Assembly (NCBI GenBank): GCA_050999155.1
Contig: JBPCPM010000080.1
Span: 1 to 11,522 of the forward strand
Direction of reading: 5' to 3'
Length of the DNA: 11,522 nucleotides
Source: JBPCPM01 sp050999155
GTDB taxonomy: Bacteria > Actinomycetota > Thermoleophilia > Solirubrobacterales > 70-9
Position 1 is the first letter of the stretch. Each line of letters begins with the position of its first letter. Below are positions 5,891 through 11,522 of this stretch, one piece after another. The position numbers and the translations under genes are program-made. Below the pieces are notes generated by a model. That model had not been told where the DNA came from and did not search any database. It was given only the letters and a program-made list of their open reading frames with translations.

Positions 5891-7033
5891 ATGGACCTGC
5901 TGGAGTACCAGGGCAAGCAGCTTTTCGACCGCTACGACGTTCCCGTGCCCGACGGCCGGCACGCGAAGACGGTCGACGACGCCGTGGAGGCGGCCGATGA
6001 GATCGGCTACCCCTGCGTGATCAAGGCCCAGGTGCAGATCGGCGGGCGCGGCAAGGCGGGCGGCATCAAGGTCGCCGAGAACACCGACGAGGCCCGCGAG
6101 CACGCCGAGGCCATCCTCGGGATGGACATCAAGGGCCTGACCGTCGAGCAGGTGTGGGTCGAGGCTGCCTCGGACATCGCCGAGGAGTACTACGCGTCCT
6201 TCCTCCTCGACCGCTCCAACAAGAACGTCCTCGCCATGCTCTCCAGCAAGGGCGGCGTCGACATCGAAGAGGTCGCCGAGGAATCGCCCGAGGCGATCGC
6301 CCGGGTGCAGATCGATCCGCTGGTCGGCTTCAGCGACTTCCACGCCCGGCGCCTGGGCTTCGAGTCGGGGATCAACCGTGACGCGCTGAGCGACGTGGGC
6401 AAGCTGCTCGACAAGCTCTACGACTGCTTCATGGGCGCCGACGCGACCCTCGTCGAGGTCAACCCGCTGATCCTCACCAAGGGCGGCGAGGTCCTCGCGC
6501 TGGACTCGAAGGTCACGATCGACAGCTCGGCCCTGTACCGGCAGCCCGAGCTCTCGGACCTGCGCGACGAGGGCCGCGGCGACGACCTCGAGGGCCGCGC
6601 CGAGGCCAAGGGCCTGCAGTACGTCAAGCTCGACGGCGAGATCGGGATCCTCGGCAACGGGGCCGGGCTGGTCATGTCGACGCTCGATGTCGTCGATGGC
6701 GCCGGCGGCTCGCCCGCCAACTTCCTCGACGTGGGCGGCGGCGCGCAGGCCGAGGTCATCGTCGACTCGCTGGAGCTGCTGATCTCCGACTCCGACGTCA
6801 AGGCGATCCTTTTCAACATCTTCGGCGGCATCACCCGCTGCGACGAGGTGGCCAACGGGATCATCGAGGCCTACGACAAGGTGGACCTCGACGTCCCCGT
6901 CGTCGTCCGCCTCGACGGGACGAACGACAAGGAAGGCCGCAAGCTCCTCGACGAAGCGGACCTTCCGGACCTGCACGTGGAAAAGACCATGCTCGAGGCG
7001 GCCGACCGTGTCGTCGAGCTGGCCAAGGGGTAG
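5891..7033 (+). CDS. sucC: Succinyl-CoA synthetase (ADP-forming) beta subunit
   Basis: The beta subunit of the TCA-cycle enzyme that converts succinyl-CoA, phosphate and ADP to succinate, CoA and ATP (reversible). It has 380 residues, close to the usual 385-400. The N-terminal ATP-grasp region begins MDLLEYQGKQLF and carries KAQVQIGGRGKAGG (45-58). EVNPL at 189-193 is the metal-binding segment. The C-terminal CoA-ligase domain has LGNGAGLVMSTLD (254-266), NFLDVGGGA (277-285) and FNIFGGITRCD (308-318), which form the interface with the alpha subunit. P20, which contacts the nucleotide base in the ATP-preferring E. coli protein, is kept, a mild hint of ADP/ATP preference. The ATG at 5891 follows a good ribosome binding site. 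sucD starts 9 bases after its stop, so both subunits are made from one message. Confidence 0.97.
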   Translation: MDLLEYQGKQLFDRYDVPVPDGRHAKTVDDAVEAADEIGYPCVIKAQVQIGGRGKAGGIKVAENTDEAREHAEAILGMDIKGLTVEQVWVEAASDIAEEYYASFLLDRSNKNVLAMLSSKGGVDIEEVAEESPEAIARVQIDPLVGFSDFHARRLGFESGINRDALSDVGKLLDKLYDCFMGADATLVEVNPLILTKGGEVLALDSKVTIDSSALYRQPELSDLRDEGRGDDLEGRAEAKGLQYVKLDGEIGILGNGAGLVMSTLDVVDGAGGSPANFLDVGGGAQAEVIVDSLELLISDSDVKAILFNIFGGITRCDEVANGIIEAYDKVDLDVPVVVRLDGTNDKEGRKLLDEADLPDLHVEKTMLEAADRVVELAKG

Positions 7034-7036
7034 GAG
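7032..7036 (+). promoter_or_regulatory. Ribosome binding site of sucD overlapping the sucC stop
   Basis: AGGAG at 7032-7036 shares two bases with the sucC TAG stop (7031-7033) and lies 6 bases before ATG 7043. The layout suggests translational coupling, which would help keep the two subunits in equal amounts. Confidence 0.75.
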
Positions 7037-7042
7037 CGCACC

Positions 7043-7921
7043 ATGGCGATTCTCGTCGACAACGACACACGCCTGTGCGTCTCCGGCCTGACCGGGCGCG
7101 AGGGCAAGTTCCACAGCCTGCGCAACCAGGAGTACGGCACCGAACTCGTGGCCGGCGTCACGCCGGGCAAGGGCGGCGAGGAGGTCGAGGGCGTTCCGGT
7201 CTTCAACACGGTCCACGCGGCCGTCGAGGAGGCAAACGCCAACACCTCGATGATCTTCGTACCCCCGCGGTTTGCCGCCGACGCGATCCTCGAGGCTTTC
7301 GACGCCGGGATCCACACGATCATCGCGATCACCGAGGGCATCCCCGCGCTGGACATGCTGCGCGTCTACAACGCGATCCACGGCTCCGACACCCGCCTCA
7401 TCGGCCCCAACTGCCCCGGCGTCCTGTCGCCCGGCAAGGGCAACGTCGGGATCATCCCCCCGCAGGTGTTCACCGCGGGCAACGTCGGGCTCGTCTCGCG
7501 CTCGGGCACGCTGACCTACCAGATCGGCAACGAGCTGGCCCAGGCCGGCGCCGGCAACTCGTCGATCGTCGGGATCGGCGGCGACCCGATCATCGGGTCG
7601 GACTTCATCGACGTGATCTCGCTGTTCGAGGCCGACGACCAGACCGAGCTGATCGTGATGTGCGGCGAGATCGGCGGCGACGCCGAGGAGCGCGCCGCCG
7701 AGTTCGTCGACGCGAACGTCTCCAAGCCGGTCGTCGCCTACATCGCCGGTCGCACGGCGCCCGAGGGCAAGCAGATGGGCCACGCAGGCGCCATCGTCTC
7801 CGGCTCGTCGGGCACCGCCGAGGCCAAGACCAAGGCGCTGGAGGACGTCGGCGTCAAGGTCGGCAAGAACCCGACCGAGACGGCGGAGATCGCCGTCGAC
7901 ATGGTCGGCGCCTCGAGCTGA
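7043..7921 (+). CDS. sucD: Succinyl-CoA synthetase (ADP-forming) alpha subunit
   Basis: The 292-residue alpha subunit, which binds CoA and carries the phosphohistidine intermediate of succinyl-CoA synthetase. The N-terminal Rossmann-like CoA-binding domain has GLTGREGKFHS (15-25) and GVTPGKGG (38-45). IGPNCPGV and SRSGTLTYQ are the conserved segments of the second domain, and GIGGDPI follows. The active-site histidine is H247 in MGHAGAIVSG, corresponding to E. coli H246. All key residues are present and the length is normal. Start ATG 7043 has a good ribosome binding site. No sucAB or other TCA genes are adjacent, as in many actinobacteria. A perfect GC hairpin begins 6 bases after the stop and probably ends the sucCD transcript. 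Confidence 0.97.
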   Translation: MAILVDNDTRLCVSGLTGREGKFHSLRNQEYGTELVAGVTPGKGGEEVEGVPVFNTVHAAVEEANANTSMIFVPPRFAADAILEAFDAGIHTIIAITEGIPALDMLRVYNAIHGSDTRLIGPNCPGVLSPGKGNVGIIPPQVFTAGNVGLVSRSGTLTYQIGNELAQAGAGNSSIVGIGGDPIIGSDFIDVISLFEADDQTELIVMCGEIGGDAEERAAEFVDANVSKPVVAYIAGRTAPEGKQMGHAGAIVSGSSGTAEAKTKALEDVGVKVGKNPTETAEIAVDMVGASS

Positions 7922-7927
7922 AATCCG

Positions 7928-7950
7928 GGGCCGGGGCGGCGCCCCGGCCC
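7928..7950 (+). terminator. Perfect 10-bp hairpin after sucD
   Basis: GGGCCGGGGC (7928-7937) and GCCCCGGCCC (7941-7950) pair perfectly, all G-C, around the loop GGC. It starts 6 bases after the sucD stop codon. There is no T-run, but such strong bare stems are the usual form of actinobacterial terminators. Only 3 bases separate it from the -10 element of the next gene, so it could also influence that promoter as an operator. Confidence 0.7.
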
Positions 7951-7953
7951 GCC

Positions 7954-7959
7954 TATACT
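7954..7959 (+). promoter_or_regulatory. -10 element for leaderless aminotransferase transcript
   Basis: TATACT at 7954-7959 matches the -10 consensus at five of six positions and is the clearest one in the window. It ends 9 bases before ATG 7969, and no Shine-Dalgarno sequence lies between, so the transcript probably begins at or just before the ATG. The -35 position falls within the GC hairpin and does not resemble TTGACA. Confidence 0.65.
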
Positions 7960-7968
7960 CCGGCGCCC

Positions 7969-9066
7969 ATGGCGACCGAGACGATCAGCCTGGCCCGCGG
8001 GGCACCCAGCGCCGACCTGCTGCCCGTCGAGGCGGTCCGGACCGCGACCGCCAAGGTCCTGGAGTCCGACTGGGAGGCGGCGCTGTCCTACGGCGGCGGG
8101 GGCGGCCATCCCGGCCTGCAGGAGTGGATTGCCGACCGCCACGGGGTCCCCACCAACCGGGTGATGACCGTCAACGGCTCGCTGCACGGAGCGACGATGC
8201 TCTTCGGCCAGGGGCTCGCCTCGGGCGATGTCGTCGCGGTCGAGGACCCCAGCTACGACCGGACGCTGCTGCTGCTCGAGCAGGTCGGCGCCCACATGCT
8301 CACCGTTCCGCTCGACGCCGAGGGGATGCAGGTCGACAACCTCGCCGAGCAGCTCGACGGCGGCGCGACCCCCAAGCTCTGCCACGTCATCCCGACCCAC
8401 CACAACCCGGGCGGCTGCACGCTGAGCGCCAATCGCCGCCGCCAGCTCGTCGACCTCGCCGCCGAGCACCGGTTCGCCATCTTCGAGGACGACCCCTACG
8501 CCGACGTCAACTTCGAGGGGGAGCCCCCGGAGACCCTCCTGTCGATGGACACCGCCGACGCGGTCGTCTACTCGTGCTCGTTCTCCAAGACCGTCGCCCC
8601 GGGGATGCGCGTCGGCTATCTCGTCGGGCCGGCCCAGATCATCTCCCAGCTGTCCAAGCGCGCCAACGAGCAGTACATCTCCCCCAACATGCTTGCCCAG
8701 GGCGTCGTCTCCGAGCTCTGCCACTCGGGCGCGCTGGACCGCAACATCGCCAGCGTCTGTGAGGCCCTCGAGCAGCGCTGCAGCGCCATGTGCGACGCCG
8801 TCGAGCAGCTGCTGCCCGACGCCCACTTCGTCCAGCCCGAGGGCGGCTACTTCTTGTGGCTGACCTTCCCCGACGACGTCGACGCCGCCCGCCTGGCCGA
8901 CAAGGCGGCCGAGGAGGGGGTCCAGGTGATCAAGGGGACCGACTTCTCGCCCAACGCCGGGGGCTCCAGCCTGCGCCTGTCCTTCGCCCCGGTCACGGCG
9001 ACCGAGGCCGAAGAAGGTGTCCGCCGCCTCGCATCCGCGCTGGACGCCGTTCGCAACGGCGCCTGA
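7969..9066 (+). CDS. PLP-dependent class I/II aminotransferase
   Basis: A 365-residue fold-type I aminotransferase that transfers an amino group from an amino acid to a 2-oxo acid. The cofactor-binding residues are visible: D174 and Y177 in EDDPYADV, the Schiff-base lysine K207 in SFSKTVAPGMRVGY, the phosphate-binding R214, and the substrate-carboxylate arginine R336 in SSLRLSF. NPGG in the THHNPGG segment is the usual NP motif. The opening LARGAPSADLLP and the pattern LSYGGGGGHPGLQEWIADR place it in the 2-aminoadipate/LysN, valine-pyruvate and MocR-catalytic-domain group, but there is no N-terminal DNA-binding domain. It is slightly short for the family. Substrate cannot be fixed from sequence. 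The frame is open far upstream through sucD; ATG 7969 is chosen because the fold begins there and a TATACT element stands just before it. It converges with the hydrolase gene, 7 bases apart. Confidence 0.92.
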   Translation: MATETISLARGAPSADLLPVEAVRTATAKVLESDWEAALSYGGGGGHPGLQEWIADRHGVPTNRVMTVNGSLHGATMLFGQGLASGDVVAVEDPSYDRTLLLLEQVGAHMLTVPLDAEGMQVDNLAEQLDGGATPKLCHVIPTHHNPGGCTLSANRRRQLVDLAAEHRFAIFEDDPYADVNFEGEPPETLLSMDTADAVVYSCSFSKTVAPGMRVGYLVGPAQIISQLSKRANEQYISPNMLAQGVVSELCHSGALDRNIASVCEALEQRCSAMCDAVEQLLPDAHFVQPEGGYFLWLTFPDDVDAARLADKAAEEGVQVIKGTDFSPNAGGSSLRLSFAPVTATEAEEGVRRLASALDAVRNGA

Positions 9067-9073
9067 CCCGGAC

Positions 9074-9682
9074 TCAGCTCTCCAGGTCGCGAGCTCGCGC
9101 GTCGCGGTCGGGCGTCCAGCCGATCTGGCTCCACATGTCGTCGCCGGCGAACAGCGCCCGGGCCGCGAAGACCATCTCGCCGACCGTCAGCGCCGTGTCG
9201 AGCGTCCGGCGCTCACCGAGGACCATGACGGCCAGGGCCCCTACCTCGAGCGCGCCGAGCTCCCGGGCGCCGTGTTCGGGCTGCCAGTAGGACAGGGCCC
9301 GCACACGTCGCTGCGACAGGGGCCACAACGGCGGCCAGGCGTCGTCCGCGTGGGTTGCGTAGTCGACCAGCTGGTGGCTCAGCCACCCGGCTGCGAGCGC
9401 CCGCAGGGTCGGCCGGTGCGCCGGACCGACCAGCTGGGCAAGGGCGACCACGGCGGCCGGGGTCACCACCGAGTGGATGGCCAGGTGCAGCTCGCGCCAC
9501 GGCGACCGGTGATAGGCCCGGTCGAGCAGCTCCGTGCCCCCGTAACCGCGCAGGAGCAAGAACGCCAGCCGCAGTGCTGCGGGGACATCCGGCGCGACCG
9601 ACCCGGCCACCGCCGGCCCGGTCCGGCCGCCGACACGGCGCACGACCCGATGGGTCCAGTAGGCGTGGCCGTTGGTCTGCAC
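9074..9682 (-). CDS. DUF457/YdjM-like membrane-associated metal-dependent hydrolase homologue
   Basis: A 202-residue protein with the spaced His/Asp pattern of the DUF457 (YdjM, 'membrane-bound metal-dependent hydrolase') group: GHAYWTHR (5-12), a GSVAPDVP segment (27-34) in place of the usual G-S-L-L-P-D, HLAIHS (66-71), WLSHQLVDYATH (100-111) and LWPLS (119-123). Hydrophobic stretches at about 74-87, 95-105 and 145-156 suggest membrane association. The family's enzymatic role is poorly known, so no substrate is given. The GTG at 9682 is the only good start after the regulator's stop (23-base gap); the frame is open much further upstream, but there it is a shadow of the regulator gene. It is probably cotranscribed with the regulator. 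The family assignment rests on motif pattern and is tentative. Confidence 0.7.
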   Translation of the reverse strand: MQTNGHAYWTHRVVRRVGGRTGPAVAGSVAPDVPAALRLAFLLLRGYGGTELLDRAYHRSPWRELHLAIHSVVTPAAVVALAQLVGPAHRPTLRALAAGWLSHQLVDYATHADDAWPPLWPLSQRRVRALSYWQPEHGARELGALEVGALAVMVLGERRTLDTALTVGEMVFAARALFAGDDMWSQIGWTPDRDARARDLES

Positions 9683-9705
9683 GCGCTGCCGGCGAGCCCC
9701 GCCGG

Positions 9706-10419
9706 CTAGCGTCCGTAGCGGTCGCGCGAGAGCTCGAGCTGCTCGGGCAGGGCGCTGCGCGGGGGAGGCGACGGATCGGCGACCACCGACACGGTCTCCG
9801 CCACGCTGTAGGACACCTCGTGGTCTCCCTCCGGAGCGCGGACGGTGACGCCCTCGACGCCCGTGGCGTGGACCGTGCCCTCCATCCCGGGCTCCAGACC
9901 CGAGTCCTTGAGGTAGTGCAGTAGCTCCTCGGCCTCGTTCTCGAAGCGCAGGATCCGCACCGAGGCGCCGAGCTCGCAGTCGGCCAGCAGCGACGCCGGG
10001 TCGCGCTTTCCGACCTCGATCGGATGGCCGTGGGGGCACGTGTCGGCCCCGTCGATGGCCTTGAGCATCTTCTCCTCGACCCGCGGCGTGACCCGGTGCT
10101 CGAGCCGCTCGGCCTCCTCGTGGACCTCGTCCCAGGGGATGTCGAGGATGTCGGTGAGGAAGCGCTCGATCAGGCGGTGGCGGCGCACGATCGTCTCGGC
10201 GTGGCGCCGGCCCTCGTCGGTGAACAGCAGCGACCGGTCCTCTGCGCGCGTGACGTAGCCGTCCTGCTCGAGGCGGCCGATCATCTCGTGCACGGTGGGC
10301 TGGGAGACCTGCAGGGCCCGGGCCATGTTGGCGCCGGTCAGCGGCAGAGCGGCCTCCTCCAGCCACATCATGATCTGGAGGTACTCCTCCTCGGCGACGG
10401 TCGCGTGATCGTGGCCCAT
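9706..10419 (-). CDS. DtxR/MntR-family metal-dependent transcriptional regulator
   Basis: A 237-residue DNA-binding repressor with the three-domain DtxR plan. The winged helix occupies about 5-75, with the recognition helix near VSQPTVHEMIGRLEQDGYV (38-56). The dimerisation and metal domain spans about 76-140, with RHRLIERFL (80-88), VHEEAERLEH (99-108) and CPHGHPI (128-134). A C-terminal FeoA/SH3-like domain spans about 150-220. Metal ligands by alignment to DtxR: H81, E85, H100, E107 and H108. At the two positions that set metal choice, DtxR has Met10 and Cys102, MntR has Asp8 and Glu99, and this protein has E12 and E104. This favours Mn over Fe, by inference. ATG 10419 is chosen because the family begins near there; GAAGGAG precedes it by only 2 bases. 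A frame from 10491 is open but adds an unrelated tail. Confidence 0.93.
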   Translation of the reverse strand: MGHDHATVAEEEYLQIMMWLEEAALPLTGANMARALQVSQPTVHEMIGRLEQDGYVTRAEDRSLLFTDEGRRHAETIVRRHRLIERFLTDILDIPWDEVHEEAERLEHRVTPRVEEKMLKAIDGADTCPHGHPIEVGKRDPASLLADCELGASVRILRFENEAEELLHYLKDSGLEPGMEGTVHATGVEGVTVRAPEGDHEVSYSVAETVSVVADPSPPPRSALPEQLELSRDRYGR

Positions 10420-10456
10420 GGCTCCTTCTCGGTTCGTGGATGCGGGGAACTTGACG

Positions 10457-10462
10457 ATCGTA
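10457..10462 (-). promoter_or_regulatory. Candidate -10 element for the metal regulator
   Basis: On the minus strand TACGAT (10462-10457) fits TAnnnT and would give a leader of about 30 bases before ATG 10419. It sits 1 base from the end of the inverted repeat at 10464-10498. No -35 box of normal form is visible. The match is modest. Confidence 0.3.
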
Positions 10463-10463
10463 C

Positions 10464-10498
10464 CGGGCCGATGCCTGCTTCCCGCTGTCATCGGCCCG
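10464..10498. promoter_or_regulatory. Perfect inverted repeat between the regulator and SDR genes
   Basis: CGGGCCGATG (10464-10473) and CATCGGCCCG (10489-10498) are perfect 10-bp arms around a 15-base spacer. The repeat lies in the 80-base divergent gap, next to the putative regulator -10 on one side and 1 base before GTG 10500 on the other. Its position suits an operator controlling both genes. It does not resemble the known IdeR or MntR boxes, so binding by the adjacent regulator is only a possibility. As RNA it would also fold, and it could act in the SDR leader. Confidence 0.6.
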
Positions 10499-10499
10499 C

Positions 10500-11318
10500 G
10501 TGAGAACCACGTGGATGGGGAACCCCCGCACCGTGGAACTCGGCCCCTCGACGCGCGTCCTGATCACCGGCGCCTCCCGAGGCATCGGCCTGGCCTGCGC
10601 GCGCGCCTTCTCTGAACACGGATGCCCGGTGGCGCTCGTCGCCCGCACGGCCGACGAGCTCGAGCAGGCCGCGGAACAGCTCCCGGGTCCGGCGGCCGCG
10701 ATCCCCGCGGACGTCTCGTCGTCCGCCGAGGTGCAGCGCGCCATCGATCGGTGCGTGTCGCAGCTGGGCGGGCTCGAGGTCGTGATCGCCAACGCCGGCA
10801 TCGCGCACTACGGGCCGCTGCTGGACGTCGATCCGGAGTCCGCCGAACGGATGGTGTCCGTGAACGTCCTGGGCACGTTGCACACCGTCCGAGCAGCCGG
10901 CGTGGCGCTCCGTGACCACGGCGGCGGAAGCCTCGTGGTCGTCTCGTCGGGCGCCGGACTTCGCGCGTTTCCGTCGGCCGCCGTCTACGGCGGCACGAAG
11001 GCGTTCGGCCGCGGCCTCGCCGAGGCCCTCGGCCACGAGTTCGCCCCCCACGGGATCACCGTGACGACGGTGTATCCCGGGGAGATCGACACCGGCCTGC
11101 ACGACCACGAGCGGGAACGGATGCCCGACTGGTACAAGGGCGAGACCCTCCCGCCATCGGAGGTCGCCGAGCGCATCGTGGAGGCGGTCCGCAAGGGCAG
11201 CCGCGAGGTCCACGTGCCGAAGGAGGTCCGGCTCCTGGGGGCCAACGGGCTGGCGCCCGGCTTGGTGGATCGCCTGTTGCGCCGCCTCCGCGGTCGCTCG
11301 GCCGCCCCCGGGCGCTGA
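10500..11318 (+). CDS. Short-chain dehydrogenase/reductase (classical SDR)
   Basis: A 272-residue (from GTG 10500) NAD(P)-dependent oxidoreductase of the classical SDR type. The cofactor motif TGASRGIG is at 23-30, with R27 and the following ARTADEL region suggesting NADP(H). NAG follows at the end of the fourth strand. The catalytic triad is S150, Y163 and K167 (Y-G-G-T-K), with the assisting Asn in VSVNVLG. PGEIDTGLHD (about 200) is the substrate loop. The C-terminal extension, with VHVPKEVRLLGANGLAPGL, resembles SDRs related to ketosphingosine/ketoacyl reductases, which often act on lipid substrates at a membrane; this is a guess. Starts at ATG 10515 and GTG 10533 are also possible: the last gives the usual nine or so residues before the first strand and has GGGGA upstream. 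It is divergent from the metal regulator. Confidence 0.9.
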   Translation: MRTTWMGNPRTVELGPSTRVLITGASRGIGLACARAFSEHGCPVALVARTADELEQAAEQLPGPAAAIPADVSSSAEVQRAIDRCVSQLGGLEVVIANAGIAHYGPLLDVDPESAERMVSVNVLGTLHTVRAAGVALRDHGGGSLVVVSSGAGLRAFPSAAVYGGTKAFGRGLAEALGHEFAPHGITVTTVYPGEIDTGLHDHERERMPDWYKGETLPPSEVAERIVEAVRKGSREVHVPKEVRLLGANGLAPGLVDRLLRRLRGRSAAPGR

Positions 11319-11522
11319 CGAATCGTCCAGGGTCTGGCGCAGAGAGTCGAGATTCTCGCCAGGATGTCGATGACCTGGGTAAGCCGCGCGGTGCGCACGG
11401 TCCCCCCCTGCCATGAGATCCCCCGAACCGACCCAGGTGCACGCTCCGGCGACGGCCGCCCACGGGCTCCTGGACGCTCCGACCCGCCGCCCGGGTGCGA
11501 CCGGGCCGGCGCCACCTGACCG
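11319..11522. other. Right-end region without a confident gene
   Basis: No recognisable gene lies in the last 204 bases. A frame from ATG 11412 runs open to the window edge, but it lacks a ribosome binding site and any family signal, so it cannot be called. A shorter frame, 11364-11519, has the same weakness. The only structure is the hairpin described separately. Confidence 0.5.
11334..11362 (+). terminator. Weak hairpin after the SDR gene
   Basis: CTGGCG (11334-11339) pairs with CGCCAG (11357-11362). After one bulged C, AGA pairs with TCT, giving about 9 bp around an 11-base loop. It begins 16 bases after the SDR stop. The stem is modest and there is no T-run, so its role as a terminator is uncertain. 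Confidence 0.35.

Noticed and set aside
5591..7783. Very long minus-strand open frame (730 codons) opposite sucC and sucD
   Set aside because: It is antisense to two textbook genes, is rich in Asp, Val, Gly and Arg repeats without a family signature, and is the expected mirror of GC-rich codon use.
7075..7968. N-terminal extension of the aminotransferase frame through sucD
   Set aside because: The extension overlaps sucD entirely and is Arg/Gly-rich. The enzyme fold and a promoter begin at 7954-7969.
10420..10499. IdeR, DtxR or MntR consensus box upstream of the metal regulator
   Set aside because: No sequence resembling TTAGGTTAGGCTAACCTAA or an AT-rich MntR box is present; only the GC-rich inverted repeat is seen.
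10503..10517. CCACGTGG palindrome inside the first codons of the longest SDR frame
   Set aside because: An 8-base palindrome is easily expected by chance at this composition, and it has no second site or promoter relation.
9683..10801. Upstream part of the minus-strand frame that ends at 9074
   Set aside because: Only the last 202 codons look like a protein. Upstream it runs through the regulator gene in another frame and opposite the SDR gene.
11364..11519. Short plus-strand frame of 51 codons at the right end
   Set aside because: No ribosome binding site, a Pro/Arg-rich composition and no recognisable family.

Overview
The window is about 11.5 kb of high-GC (roughly 70%) bacterial chromosome with dense genes, many GTG starts and short spacers. 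The gene set points to an actinobacterium: a fused biotin carboxylase/BCCP subunit, a three-domain DtxR-type regulator, and promoters with the -10 element only about ten bases from the start codon. The protein sequences lean towards a deep-branching class such as Thermoleophilia. That placement is inference from composition and protein flavour, not from a marker gene.

Layout from left to right. Positions 1-553 hold no convincing gene, only a proline-rich open frame. A plus-strand run follows: the biotin-carrying alpha subunit of an acyl-CoA carboxylase (554-2326), an MFS transporter (2343-3560) and a TauE/SafE-type permease (3557-4336) that overlaps the transporter by four bases. A spacer with a long 28-bp hairpin (4380-4471) leads to a small DUF1330 protein (4517-4882). 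Between this gene and the convergent HAD hydrolase (5781-5098, minus) lie two tandem 71-base units, each carrying a long palindrome. The HAD gene is divergent from sucC-sucD (5891-7921), the two subunits of succinyl-CoA synthetase. A perfect 10-bp GC hairpin ends the sucCD unit and directly abuts a TATACT promoter for a class I/II aminotransferase (7969-9066). That gene meets, tail to tail with 7 bases between, a minus-strand pair: a DtxR/MntR-like metal regulator (10419-9706) and a membrane-associated hydrolase-like protein of the DUF457/YdjM type (9682-9074). A short-chain dehydrogenase (10500-11318) is divergent from the regulator, and a 10-bp inverted repeat lies between them. The last 200 bases hold only a weak hairpin.

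Most of the genes are ordinary central metabolism (acyl-CoA carboxylation, TCA cycle, amino-acid transamination) mixed with transport and housekeeping enzymes. I see no phage, transposase, CRISPR array, toxin-antitoxin or defence genes, and no clear novel multi-gene system. The most interesting non-coding signals are the tandem palindromic units at 4892-5037, whose arm changes in the second copy keep G-U pairing, the 28-bp hairpin at 4380-4471, the inverted repeat shared by the regulator and SDR starts, and the repeated leaderless-type promoter layout. The regulator itself is notable for acidic residues at both positions that separate Mn-sensing MntR from Fe-sensing DtxR.
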